Shown here: positions 56,188 to 64,000 of the stretch, piece after piece
Layout of the letters: each line of letters begins with the position of its first letter
Position numbering within the stretch: the stretch's first letter is position 1
NCBI GenBank assembly: GCA_000717735.1
Contig: JOBE01000022.1
Span: forward strand, 110,902 to 174,901
Length of the DNA stretch: 64,000 nt
DNA from: Streptomyces griseoluteus
GTDB taxonomy: Bacteria; Actinomycetota; Actinomycetes; Streptomycetales; Streptomycetaceae
Direction: 5' to 3'
The notes under the pieces: model-generated
Database searches by the model: none
Seen by the model: the letters and a program-made list of their open reading frames with translations, nothing else
Told to the model about the DNA's origin: nothing
Position numbers and translations under genes: made by a program

Positions 56188-58956
56188 TCAGCCGCCGGTG
56201 GCTGTTCCGGCGTCGCCCTCCGCAAGAACGATCCGGGCCAGGTGGACCCTCGAGCGCACCGAGAGCTTGCGGAAGATCGACGCCAGATGGGTGTTGACCG
56301 TGTGCGGGGAGACGACGAGGGCCTCCGCGGCCGACCGGTTGGTGTGGCCCGCGGCGATCAGCCGGGCCACCTTGCGTTCCGAGGCCGTGAGCGCGTCCCA
56401 GCCCTGGTCGGGGCGCGGCCGGAGGCCTCCGGTGCGTCGGCCGGAGCGGCTTGGGGCCCGTTCCGGATCGGCCCGCACCCGGTCTGCCTCGGCGTCGGCC
56501 CCCGCCTGGGCGTAGATGTCGTGCGCCCTGGCCAGGGCCGGTGTCGCAGCGGGGTCGCCTGCCGCGAGAAGGGCGCGCCCGAGGTCGGCGGATGCGGCGG
56601 CGAGGTGCAGCGGCCGGGGGCCGGTGAGGAGGACGCGGACCGATCGCTCCAGGAGTCCGTGGTCGGCGTTCACCAGGCCGGCCGTGTGGGCGGCCGTCCC
56701 CTGTGCGGTCGGCACGGAAGGGTTGCGAACGGCGTGCTCCGCCGCCTGGGCCGCGAGGTCCTCGGCCAGGTTCCGGTCCCCGCCGCGCAGGGCGATCCGC
56801 ACGGCCTGGACGACATGGGGGCGCAGCAGCCGCCATCGGAGGAAGGGATGGTCCCGCTGCACGGATCGGACCAGTTCGGCCGCTGCCGCGTGGTCGCCGT
56901 CGGCGTCGGCGAGGGCGGCCTCGAAGTACTGGTGCGTGGCGTGGTTGCCCGTGTTCGGCCGCTCGGCCACGGTCGCCCGCACGACGTCCAGGTGTTCCCG
57001 CGCGGCTTCGCGGTCGCCGCGCAGCAGCGCGAGGAGGCCGCGGTTGACGCGGATGTTGACCAGGTTGCCGGGCACGTGGAGATCCGCTTCGAGCCGCTCG
57101 GCGGTGACGAGGTCGGCGTCCGCGTCGTCGAGCCGGCCGAGCCCCATGTTCAGGGTTCCCTGGGCCCACATCAGCATGGCGGGGCGCAGCGGAGCGTCGC
57201 CCGCCGTCCGGAGCAGTCGCCGTACGGTGTCGAAGTCGTCCATGTGGATCCGGGCGACGGCCTCCTCGGGCAGGAAGGCCGTGTCGAACACGCTCAGCGC
57301 CGTGTGGTGTTCGACGGCGGCGGCGCAGTCGCCCGCGTTGAGGGCGATCTCGCCGAGGCCCCACAGCGCGAGGACACGTGCCTCCCGGTCACCGGACCGC
57401 TCCGCCTCGGCGAGCGCCCGTTCGCCGGTCTCGCGAGCGGCCCCGAGGTCGCGCCCGCGGGACCGGGCGAGGGCCTGCCGGGCGGTGAGCCGGGCGCGGA
57501 TCACCGGGTCGGTGACGGCTGCCAGTGCCGCCGTCGAGCGTCGGGTCAGCTCGTGGACGTCGTCGAGGTGCCACAGCGCGTCGCCGAGTACGCACTGCAG
57601 ACGGGCGAAGACGTCCAGGGGCGGCTGCCGGGCGAGCAGCGTGTCGCCGGTGTCCCGTGCCTGGGTGTACCGGCCCGCGCGGGTCAGCGCGACGATGGCC
57701 CGTTCTCCCACGTCGAACACCATGGGCGCGAGGGGCGGTACGAGCTCCAGGGCGCGTACGGCCAGGTCGGCGGCGAGGTCGGGCATCACGGCGATCACGT
57801 CCGCGGCGGCCGTGCCGAGCAGCCCGATCGCCTCCTGGTCGCCGGGTTCGGCGCTCTTCAGCAGATGCGGGACCGCGTCGGTGGAGCTCCGGCCCGCTGC
57901 GACGAGCCGGCTCGCGGCCTCACGGTGGAGCGCCCGGCGTACGGAGGGGGCGAGATCGGCGTACACCGCCTGACGGAGCAGGTCGTGGCGGAACAGGAGA
58001 CGTTCGCCGTCGTCGTGCAGGAGGGCGGCCGCGATCGCCTCGTCCACTTCGGCACTGAGTCCGGAGGCGGGTCGGCCGCACAGGGCGGCGGCGTCCGCGA
58101 GCGAGAACGCGCGGCCGAGGACCGAGCCGATCCGCAGGAAGTGGAGGGTGTCCGGCCGGAGATCGGCCAGCCGGTCGCGTACACCGAGGACCAGCCGCTC
58201 GGGCGGCTCCGGCGTCTCCGCGCCCGTTGCCGCGATGCCCGTGAGCATCTCTGCCGCGAGGAAGGGGTTGCCTCCCGCCCCGTCGAGGAGTTCCGCGACC
58301 CGCGTCGGCACGTTCCCGCCGAGGACGTCCCGTGCGAGTTCGGCCAGGGCCGTGTCGGACAGCGGCCGGAGGGGGAGGGTCGTCGTCCGCGGCCCCTGCC
58401 CGTACAGCTCCGGGTCGTTCCTGCCCGTGAGCAGCCAGAGGACCGGGGAGCTGAGCAGCCGTGCCGGCATGACGCTCAGGGCGAACCGGCTCAGCGGGTC
58501 GGCCCATTGGACGTCGTCGACCGCGATCAGTACGGGCGTGCCCGCCGAGCGTTCCTCGACCAGCTGGGCCAGTCGTTCGACGAGCCAGATGCGCTGGTCG
58601 TGGTGGCCCGCGAGGTCTGCGAAGTCCGTGCTGGACAGCAGCGGCGGGTCACCGTGCAGAAGGCCGGAGGCCAGCGAGGCGAGCGGTGCCAGCTCGTGCA
58701 GTTCCTCGGCGCGTCCATGGCTGACGACGAACCCGTGAGCCCGCGCGATCGAGACGGTCTCCTGCAGCAGCACGGTCTTCCCGATCCCTGGCTCGCCCAG
58801 GAGCAGCGCGATCGTTCCGCCCTCGCCGTCGCGCACCGCCTCGACCAGGGCACGCAGCCGCTCCAGCTCGGCTTCGCGGCCCCGCAGCCCGGGCCGGCTC
58901 AGCGCCGCGCTCCCGGGCACCGCCATGCCTTCTCGCTGGGGCCGGTCGGTGCTCAT
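56188..58956 (-). CDS. LAL-type LuxR regulator coupled to a sugar ABC importer
   Basis: The 922-residue protein has an intact P-loop GEPGIGKT (54-61), 'LIAVDDVQWADPLSR' as Walker B, TPR-like helices and a C-terminal LuxR helix-turn-helix ('LTASERKVARLIAAGHTNRSAAEALVVSPHTVNTHLASIFRKL'). The ATG at 58956 overlaps the stop of the upstream permease gene (ATGA), so it is translated with the importer rather than with the flavin genes. LAL proteins include MalT, the maltose regulator of enterobacteria, which fits control of a sugar importer (inference). It lies downstream of the importer, an unusual order. Confidence 0.92.
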   Translation of the reverse strand: MSTDRPQREGMAVPGSAALSRPGLRGREAELERLRALVEAVRDGEGGTIALLLGEPGIGKTVLLQETVSIARAHGFVVSHGRAEELHELAPLASLASGLLHGDPPLLSSTDFADLAGHHDQRIWLVERLAQLVEERSAGTPVLIAVDDVQWADPLSRFALSVMPARLLSSPVLWLLTGRNDPELYGQGPRTTTLPLRPLSDTALAELARDVLGGNVPTRVAELLDGAGGNPFLAAEMLTGIAATGAETPEPPERLVLGVRDRLADLRPDTLHFLRIGSVLGRAFSLADAAALCGRPASGLSAEVDEAIAAALLHDDGERLLFRHDLLRQAVYADLAPSVRRALHREAASRLVAAGRSSTDAVPHLLKSAEPGDQEAIGLLGTAAADVIAVMPDLAADLAVRALELVPPLAPMVFDVGERAIVALTRAGRYTQARDTGDTLLARQPPLDVFARLQCVLGDALWHLDDVHELTRRSTAALAAVTDPVIRARLTARQALARSRGRDLGAARETGERALAEAERSGDREARVLALWGLGEIALNAGDCAAAVEHHTALSVFDTAFLPEEAVARIHMDDFDTVRRLLRTAGDAPLRPAMLMWAQGTLNMGLGRLDDADADLVTAERLEADLHVPGNLVNIRVNRGLLALLRGDREAAREHLDVVRATVAERPNTGNHATHQYFEAALADADGDHAAAAELVRSVQRDHPFLRWRLLRPHVVQAVRIALRGGDRNLAEDLAAQAAEHAVRNPSVPTAQGTAAHTAGLVNADHGLLERSVRVLLTGPRPLHLAAASADLGRALLAAGDPAATPALARAHDIYAQAGADAEADRVRADPERAPSRSGRRTGGLRPRPDQGWDALTASERKVARLIAAGHTNRSAAEALVVSPHTVNTHLASIFRKLSVRSRVHLARIVLAEGDAGTATGG

Positions 58957-59840
58957 CCCTTGACCGATCCGGCGAGCAGTCCCCGTGCGAAGTGCCGCCG
59001 GAGGGAGAAGAAGACGAGCAGCGGGACGCACGCCGCCACGAAGGCTCCTGCGGTGAGCCGCTGCCACTCGTTGCCGTACGTCCCGGCCAGGCTCGCCAGT
59101 CGGACCGTCATCGGCGCGGTCTCGGCCGACCCGCCCGACAGCGTCAGTGCCACGAGGAGGTCGTTCCACACCCAGATGAACTGGATGACGGCGAAGGAGA
59201 CCAGGGCCGGGCGGGCCAGGGGCAGCACGATCCGGAGCAGCAGCGTCCCGTGCGACGCGCCGTCGACGCGTGCGGCCTCGATCAGGTCCCGGGGCAGCCC
59301 CGCCAGGAAGTTGTGCAGGAGGAACACCGCGAACGGCAGCGCGAAGACCGTGTGGGCGAACCAGATCTGGCCGAAACGGGCGGGACCGGTGAGGTTCCAC
59401 GCGGGCAGGAACAGCCAGCCCTGGGAGAACAGCTTCAGGAGGGGGACGAGCGCCATCTGGAGCGGCACGACCTGGAGCGCGAAGATGCCGACGACGAGCG
59501 CGTCCCGCCCCCTGAAGTCGATCCACGCCAGGGCGTACGCCGCGAAGAACGCCAGCACGAGCGGGAACAGCACCGAGGGAAGGGTGATGACGACGGAGTT
59601 GACGAAGTACTCCGCGAGCCGCCCCGACCCGTTCCCGCCGCCGGACAGCACCTCGCCGTAGTTGTCGAGCGTGAAGTGCGGCGTACCGAACAGGGTCCAC
59701 CAGCCCGTCGTCTTGATCTCCTCCTCGGGACGGAACGAGGAGAGCAGGAGACCGAGGGTCGGTGTCGTCCAGAGGACCGCGATGACCACGGCGACCGACG
59801 TGAGGGCGCGGGAGGTCAGACGCTCCCTGACGCCGTTCAC
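58953..59840 (-). CDS. Carbohydrate ABC transporter permease (MalG type)
   Basis: The 295-residue protein has six membrane helices and the EAA loop 'LPRDLIEAARVDGASHGTLLLRIVLPLARPALVSFAV' that contacts the ATPase. It starts with a GTG overlapping the previous gene's stop. It pairs with the MalF-type permease upstream. No ATPase gene is in the operon; in Streptomyces such importers are commonly powered by the shared MsiK ATPase encoded elsewhere. Confidence 0.93.
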   Translation of the reverse strand: MNGVRERLTSRALTSVAVVIAVLWTTPTLGLLLSSFRPEEEIKTTGWWTLFGTPHFTLDNYGEVLSGGGNGSGRLAEYFVNSVVITLPSVLFPLVLAFFAAYALAWIDFRGRDALVVGIFALQVVPLQMALVPLLKLFSQGWLFLPAWNLTGPARFGQIWFAHTVFALPFAVFLLHNFLAGLPRDLIEAARVDGASHGTLLLRIVLPLARPALVSFAVIQFIWVWNDLLVALTLSGGSAETAPMTVRLASLAGTYGNEWQRLTAGAFVAACVPLLVFFSLRRHFARGLLAGSVKG

Positions 59841-60802
59841 CCCGCCCTCCGCTGCGCCCGGACCTGGTGAGCGACGAAGGGGGTGACGAGGACGAAGAGG
59901 AGCACGGCGAGAGCCGCGCCGCGGCCCGTCTCGCCGTAGCGGAAGGCCTGGTCGTACATCTCGTGGGCGATGACGCCCGTGTCGAACTGCCCGCCCGTCA
60001 TGGTCTTGACGATGTCGAAGGCCTTGAAGGTGCCGATCGCCTGGGCGAGGACCACGACGAGCAGCGTGGGTCTGATCGACGGCATGGTGATCCGCCGGAA
60101 GATCTGCCGGGGGGACGCGCCGTCGAGTCGGGCCGCCTCGGTCAGCTCTCCGGGAACGGCCCTGATCGCGCCGGCCAGCAGGACGGCCGCGAAGCCCGCC
60201 TGTGCCCACACCATCACCACGATGAGGAACAGGACGTTCCAGGGAGAGTCCACGAGCCATTGCCTCGGTTCGCCGCCGAACGCGACGACGAGCTGGTTGA
60301 GGAGACCGATCTGCCCGGCATCCGCGGGCCGGTAGGCGTAGACGAACTTCCAGACGACACCCGCGCCGACGAAGGAGATCGCCATCGGCATCAGGACGAG
60401 GGACAGCGCGAGCGCTCTGAACCGCGACCGTACGACGGCCGCCGCGTAGAGCAGGCCGACCGAGGTCGCGAGGAGCGGCACGAGCACCACCCACGCCAGG
60501 GTGTTGCGCAGCGCCACCATCGCCCGGGGGTCGGTGACCATCCACACGTAGTTGTCGAAGCCGGCCCACGCCTCTCCCCCGTTCTCCGTGAACGACAGCG
60601 CCAGGGTGCGCAGACCGGGCAGGAGGAGACCCACGGTGAGCAGCAGCAGCGCGGGGGCCAGCAGGAGAAGGGCCGCGGCCCTTCTGCGAACCGGCCCCCG
60701 GTGCAGCGCCAGCACGATCAGGGAGACCACCGCCGCGAAGGCGGCGACGCCCTGGAGCAGGTACAGCAGCTTGGGCTGCTGGGCGACGACGTCGAACGGC
60801 AT
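59837..60802 (-). CDS. Carbohydrate ABC transporter permease (MalF type)
   Basis: The 321-residue protein has about seven to eight helices and the EAA loop 'VPGELTEAARLDGASPRQIFRRITMPSIRPTLLVV'. The N-terminus has extra helices ('LLYLLQGVAAFAAVVSLIVLAL'), which suits the MalF half of the transporter. Its ATG overlaps the binding-protein stop by one base (TGATG). Operon order is receptor, MalF-type, MalG-type, LAL regulator. Confidence 0.93.
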   Translation of the reverse strand: MPFDVVAQQPKLLYLLQGVAAFAAVVSLIVLALHRGPVRRRAAALLLLAPALLLLTVGLLLPGLRTLALSFTENGGEAWAGFDNYVWMVTDPRAMVALRNTLAWVVLVPLLATSVGLLYAAAVVRSRFRALALSLVLMPMAISFVGAGVVWKFVYAYRPADAGQIGLLNQLVVAFGGEPRQWLVDSPWNVLFLIVVMVWAQAGFAAVLLAGAIRAVPGELTEAARLDGASPRQIFRRITMPSIRPTLLVVVLAQAIGTFKAFDIVKTMTGGQFDTGVIAHEMYDQAFRYGETGRGAALAVLLFVLVTPFVAHQVRAQRRAG

Positions 60803-62133
60803 CAGCGGCTCGGCCAGGACCGTTCGATGGAGTCGGCGACCTGCCGGGTGCTCGCTCCGCCGATCCAGTCGACGGATCCCTTCCAGAACGTCCCGGCGCC
60901 GACCGAAGCGGGCATCAGGTCCGAACCGTCGAACCTGAACTGTGTCCTGGGATCCTGGAGCAGCTGGATCGAGAGCCTGTCGACCGGGGTGGCGGCGTTC
61001 GCCAGGTCCACGCCCTTGTTCGCCGAGACGAACGGGCCCTTCTTCATACGCGCGTTCGCGAAGTCCGCGGAGGCCAGATACTCCTGATAGGCCCGTACTT
61101 CGGGACGGTCGGCGAACGCCGCCGTGAACACCCCACCGCCCAGTACGGGGCGGTTGGCCGGGTCGGCTCCCGGCAGGAGGAAGGCGTAGACGTCCTTGTC
61201 CGGTCCGATCTCGGTGCCCTTCGGCCACATGTCGGCATAGAACGAGGCCTGGCGGTGCATCGCGCAGTCGCCGGAGAGAATCGGTGTGCCGGCCTCCTGG
61301 AAGGAGATCGAGGCCATCGAACGGGCCGGACCGAAACCGCCGTTGGCGTAGCGGTCGTTCTTGAGGATGGACCCCACGGTGTCCATGGCCTTGATCACCC
61401 GCGGGTCGTCGAACGGGATCTCGTGGGCGACCCACTGGTCGTAGACGTCCGTACCCTGCTGACGCAGCAGGACGTCCTCGATCCAGTCCGTCACGGGCCA
61501 GCCGGTCGCCTCGGCGGACTCGATGCCCGCGCACCACGGCTTGGCACCCGACGCCGCGACCTTCTCCGTCACGGCCATCAGCTCCGACCACGTGCGGGGA
61601 ACGCTCAGTCCCCTGTCGCGGAAGAACTTCGGCGAGTACCAGACGAACGACTTCACGTTCGCGACCAGCGGCGTGCCGTAGAGGGTGCCGTTCACGGTCG
61701 CGTAGCTGTTCCAGTCCGCCGACCAGCCCTGCTTCGCGAGGGCCACGACCCCGGCGCTCGCGGGCTTGAGCTTTCCCACCCGCGCAAAGCGTTCCAGGAG
61801 CCCGGGCTGAGGGAAGAACGCCACGTCCGGCGCGCTCCCGCCGTCGACCCGGAGCTGGATCTGGGCCTCGAACTCCCCGTCCCCCTCGTACTGGACGTCG
61901 ATTCCCGTGCAGTCCGAGAAGTCCGCCCAGGTCTCTTCGAACAGGTCCGCCTCCCGGTCCCGGTTCTCCGCATAGACGGTGACCTTGGCGCCGGGATGTT
62001 TGCCGTACTTGGCATACGGCCCACAGTCCACAGCGGTGTGCGACTGCGGACCACTGTCCTGTGGAACACCGCAGGCTGCGGCAAGGGCGGCGAGGGCGAT
62101 AACGGCGAGCGTGAGCCTCGCGCCGAACCTCAT
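60802..62133 (-). CDS. Extracellular sugar-binding lipoprotein (family 1 solute-binding protein)
   Basis: The 443-residue precursor has a lipoprotein signal ending LAALAAACG and a family-1 solute-binding fold ('GAKVTVYAENRDREADLFEETWADFSDCTG', 'APDVAFFPQPGLLERFA'). 'YGTPLVANVKSFVWYSPKFF' and 'GDCAMHRQASFYADMWPKG' are typical of alpha-glucoside/oligosaccharide receptors related to AglE. It delivers the sugar to the two permeases encoded downstream. GGAG lies 8-9 nt before the ATG. An inverted repeat (62197-62222) lies about 64-89 bp upstream. Confidence 0.92.
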   Translation of the reverse strand: MRFGARLTLAVIALAALAAACGVPQDSGPQSHTAVDCGPYAKYGKHPGAKVTVYAENRDREADLFEETWADFSDCTGIDVQYEGDGEFEAQIQLRVDGGSAPDVAFFPQPGLLERFARVGKLKPASAGVVALAKQGWSADWNSYATVNGTLYGTPLVANVKSFVWYSPKFFRDRGLSVPRTWSELMAVTEKVAASGAKPWCAGIESAEATGWPVTDWIEDVLLRQQGTDVYDQWVAHEIPFDDPRVIKAMDTVGSILKNDRYANGGFGPARSMASISFQEAGTPILSGDCAMHRQASFYADMWPKGTEIGPDKDVYAFLLPGADPANRPVLGGGVFTAAFADRPEVRAYQEYLASADFANARMKKGPFVSANKGVDLANAATPVDRLSIQLLQDPRTQFRFDGSDLMPASVGAGTFWKGSVDWIGGASTRQVADSIERSWPSR

Positions 62134-62196
62134 GGGTGTATCTCCTCCGATCGCCCGCCGAAGGGGTCTCGGGGGGCGATCAGAAGCTACCAGCGC

Positions 62197-62222
62197 TCGA
62201 ACAAAATCGACTAATCGTTCGA
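62197..62222. promoter_or_regulatory. Inverted repeat TCGAAC-n14-GTTCGA upstream of the sugar importer operon
   Basis: Perfect 6-bp arms at 62197-62202 and 62217-62222 flank an AT-rich 14-bp centre (AAAATCGACTAATC). It begins 64 bp before the binding-protein start and is a plausible operator for a sugar-responsive regulator. Confidence 0.5.
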
Positions 62223-62380
62223 TCCTGACCGATCGGGTCGGTGGGCGGAGGACCGGACCGCGTCCTGGATCAGCTCCGCCACGGCCTTGAGCTGGGCCGG
62301 CGCGCTCGTAGCCGTAGCGCTCCACATCGGGGGCGATCGTGCGGTCGGCGGAGGCGACGAGGCCCCGGGCTCGGGCGGGT
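62211..62380 (-). pseudogene. Decayed alpha/beta hydrolase C-terminus
   Basis: Minus-strand reading gives 'GLVASADRTIAPDVERYGYERAG' then, in another frame, 'AQLKAVAELIQDAVRSSAHRP' to a TAG at 62211-62213. This matches the end of the hydrolase at 46272 ('LVAGADRTISPEVQRFGAVRAG...VADLIRDAVRAAS') with the His segment deleted and a frameshift. The operator repeat overlaps its last codons. Confidence 0.6.
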
Positions 62381-62386
62381 GCGCCG

Positions 62387-62426
62387 GTAGGGCGGTAGGG
62401 CTGTAGGGCTGTAGGGCTGTAGGGCG
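62387..62426. repeat. Five tandem 8-bp repeats (GTAGGGCT/G)
   Basis: GTAGGGCG, three GTAGGGCT units and a final GTAGGGCG follow one another without interruption between the hydrolase and Dps-like remnants. Simple-repeat slippage in non-coding DNA is the likely origin. Confidence 0.8.
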
Positions 62427-62434
62427 ACCTCGCC

Positions 62435-62625
62435 TCAGCGGTCGTACGCCTCCAAATCGGTGGTTCCCTCGTCACCCTCGGCCGAGATCCGGGCGGCGGC
62501 GTCCCGCGCGTCGATCAGGATCCGCTCGTGCGCGTCGAAAAGCCGCGACAGCATGACGGGCACCGGCTCCACACCGTCGGGCGGCCGGGTATCGCGGTCA
62601 GCTCCACGACGTGGCGCGGGTCAAG
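62435..62625 (-). pseudogene. Dps/ferritin-like fragment
   Basis: Codons read 'VMLSRLFDAHERILIDARDAAARISAEGDEGTTDLEAYDR' and stop, resembling the middle-to-late helices of Dps-type DNA-protection proteins. A preceding 'RHVVELTAI' segment is in another frame. The start, iron-site helices and end are missing. Confidence 0.5.
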
Positions 62626-63637
62626 CTACGAGCGACCCGACCGGCTGTGTTGACCTTCGGCGCCCAGGGGTTGGCACGACAGCGCACAACCGGTCAAGGA
62701 CGAGATCCGTCCCCCCGTCGCGCAGCGCGTGCCGGCCACCGGCACCGTCAAGGCAAGTTGGTCCCCAACTGGTCCCCACCGGCCCGGTGCTGTACTGCCA
62801 TTACGGTCGGCAAAGTGGGACGATCCTGGAAGATGGAGAACTGGTCAGCTGCGAACCTATGGAGACGGGTCGGCCAGAAGGGAGTAGGACGTGAGTAGCG
62901 CCGAAGGGCAAGTCGTCAACGTCAGTGACGACTCCTCGTACGGGAACGGCTCTTCACAAACCTTGACCAGCTACCTTTCGGCGCCCGAGAGGCCGGTGCA
63001 CGAATACGGCGGTCTGGGTTGCGGCGTCATCACGCGATGGCATGACCTCATCGGCCGAGAGGACGGACCCCAGTCGGACGGGCTCGGCAGCGCATGCTGC
63101 GGCGGTACGGCATAGCGACGGAATCGACGCCCCAGCAGGCACGACTACGGCCGGCGGCCATCTCCTGCATCGCCGCAGCACATGCCGCGACGATGACCTC
63201 GCCGCCGCCTACCGTGACTGGCTCACCGCGGCCTGACCCGCCGGAAGCGGATTCACTCATAAGTGGTGGGGCACGAAAGGCTCTGGCCAGGAAGGCCCAG
63301 TCCCCGCCCGGCGAGTCATCCGTCCACGCCGCGGAGACCTCAAGGAAATGATCGAGGCTCCGGTTCTGCCGTTCATGCCCCGGTACCTCGCTACTGCGGG
63401 CACCTCCCCACCCTTGACGGTCAATAGGACCGTAATCGGGTGGACGGCCGTCGGCCGCAGCACTCGCCTGACCCAGGAGCACGCCGGCGCCCCCGGCTGG
63501 CCCTCAGACGCGAGATGCACGGTGCTGGAGCGGTCAAGTCGGCCGAGGACATAGTCGCGTTGATCGACTGCGCCCCTCATGACAAAGTGTTCGCACTCGC
63601 ATCCTGTGAACGGGTGTGCATACGGGGGGTTTCAATC
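62626..63637. other. Eroded intergenic DNA before the toxin-like gene
   Basis: About 1 kb has mixed-phase open frames, below-average codon bias and no recognised domain. Features seen are an inverted repeat AGTTGG-tcc-CCAACT at 62757-62771 followed by a direct repeat of GGTCCCCA, and one small ORF with a ribosome site (62891). It looks like degraded or recently joined sequence. Confidence 0.45.
62891..63115 (+). CDS. Small hypothetical ORF
   Basis: A GTG at 62891 with AGGGAG about 7 nt upstream opens a 74-residue frame beginning SSAEGQVVNVSDDSSYGNGS, polar and without a signal or helix pattern I recognise. It may be the N-terminal scrap of a larger broken gene. The evidence is the ribosome site alone, so confidence is low. 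Confidence 0.25.
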   Translation: MSSAEGQVVNVSDDSSYGNGSSQTLTSYLSAPERPVHEYGGLGCGVITRWHDLIGREDGPQSDGLGSACCGGTA

Positions 63638-64000
63638 GTGGCTGTCACGGTGCCGGACTGGGCGGACACGCTTCTGGATCTGGTGGGGGTGAACTGGCCC
63701 AACGTCGACGAGGACGCGTACCGCGACATGGCGGACGCGCTGCGGGAGTTCGCGGACGATCTCGCCGATGACGGCCAGCTCGCCAACAACCACATGGAGC
63801 GTCTGCTGTCGTCGGGGGACGGCGAGGCGATGGACGCGCTCAACGAGCACTGGACCAAGGTCAAGGGCAAGCACCTGAAGGACATGGTGTCCGCGGCCCG
63901 TACGATCGCGGACGCGCTGGACCTCGCGGCGGGCGCGATCGAGGGAATGAAGTGGAAGGCGGTCGCGGAGCTCGGGATCCTGGCCGGCCAGACCGGTCTG
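63638..64000 (+). CDS. CpnT-like/WXG100-related polymorphic toxin N-terminus (partial)
   Basis: From a GTG at 63638 (GGGGGG 8 nt upstream) 121 residues are readable to the window edge. 'VPDWADTLLDLVGVNWPNVDEDAYRDMADALREFADDLADD' is the start of the WXG100-like helical domain found at the N-terminus of CpnT-type toxins, and 'ALNEHWTKVKGKHLKDMVSAARTIADALDLAAGAIE' continues the hairpin with a W-x-K variation. Such proteins are exported by type VII-like systems and carry a toxin domain at the far C-terminus, normally followed by an immunity gene; both lie outside the window. Confidence 0.75.
   Translation, partial: MAVTVPDWADTLLDLVGVNWPNVDEDAYRDMADALREFADDLADDGQLANNHMERLLSSGDGEAMDALNEHWTKVKGKHLKDMVSAARTIADALDLAAGAIEGMKWKAVAELGILAGQTGL

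Noticed and set aside
63048..63482. 144-codon minus-strand frame near the window end
   Set aside because: No ribosome site or family pattern, and competing frames of similar length exist in all phases.

Overview
The window is high-GC actinobacterial DNA and almost certainly a Streptomyces chromosome. Codons are strongly GC3-biased, GTG and TTG starts and 1-4 nt ATGA/GTGA gene overlaps are common, and families typical of streptomycetes are present: LAL regulators, DUF2690, an mce locus, IclR/ROK-style sugar loci and TTA-bearing regulators. No rRNA, tRNA, CRISPR array or intact transposase was seen.

Layout. 0-1.1 kb: a truncated HxlR regulator divergent from an imine-reductase-like oxidoreductase. 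1.1-1.3 kb: a 162-bp element with 22-bp perfect terminal inverted repeats. 1.3-5.3 kb: a bacterial nitric oxide synthase divergent from a fused GNAT/aminotransferase gene that is translationally coupled to a CdsA-type cytidylyltransferase, with an 18-bp perfect palindrome between them. 5.3-6.6 kb: a thiolase with two operator-like inverted repeats. 6.6-18.6 kb: a complete mce lipid-import operon on the minus strand (mceG, two yrbE permeases, mceA-F, four Mce-associated membrane proteins), almost entirely coupled by overlaps. 19.2-24.0 kb: three exported proteins and a PucR-type regulator with two TTA codons.

24.1-34.3 kb: a deaminase, two decayed genes (LLM oxidoreductase, SGNH esterase), then an IclR-controlled sugar or sugar-acid locus: regulator, SMP-30 lactonase, MmsAB/ChvE-type ABC importer, an uncharacterised U32-like barrel protein and an enolase-superfamily dehydratase. 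Four copies of one 18-bp motif (consensus TGTTCGAnATnTCGnACA) lie upstream of these units and tie them into one regulon. 34.4-39 kb: a crotonase with a disrupted 5' end, a HutD-family protein and the pntAB transhydrogenase. 39-46.3 kb: a patchy region of lipoproteins, small membrane and secreted proteins, mixed with several truncated genes.

46.3-62.2 kb: a regulator-rich block. It holds two alpha/beta hydrolases (one lacking the serine nucleophile) around an AraC regulator, a PucR regulator, two large LAL (LuxR/ATPase) regulators flanking a flavin monooxygenase/FMN reductase/haloperoxidase set, and a sugar ABC importer whose last gene overlaps the second LAL gene. 62.2-63.6 kb is eroded DNA with hydrolase and Dps-like remnants and an 8-bp tandem repeat. 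The window ends inside a large gene that starts with a CpnT-like WXG100-related toxin N-terminus.

Functional picture: lipid/sterol-type uptake (mce), plant- or soil-sugar uptake and catabolism (IclR locus, MalFG-type importer), redox supply (pntAB, flavin enzymes) and a possible NO/acyl-lipid biosynthetic cassette, separated by zones of gene decay.
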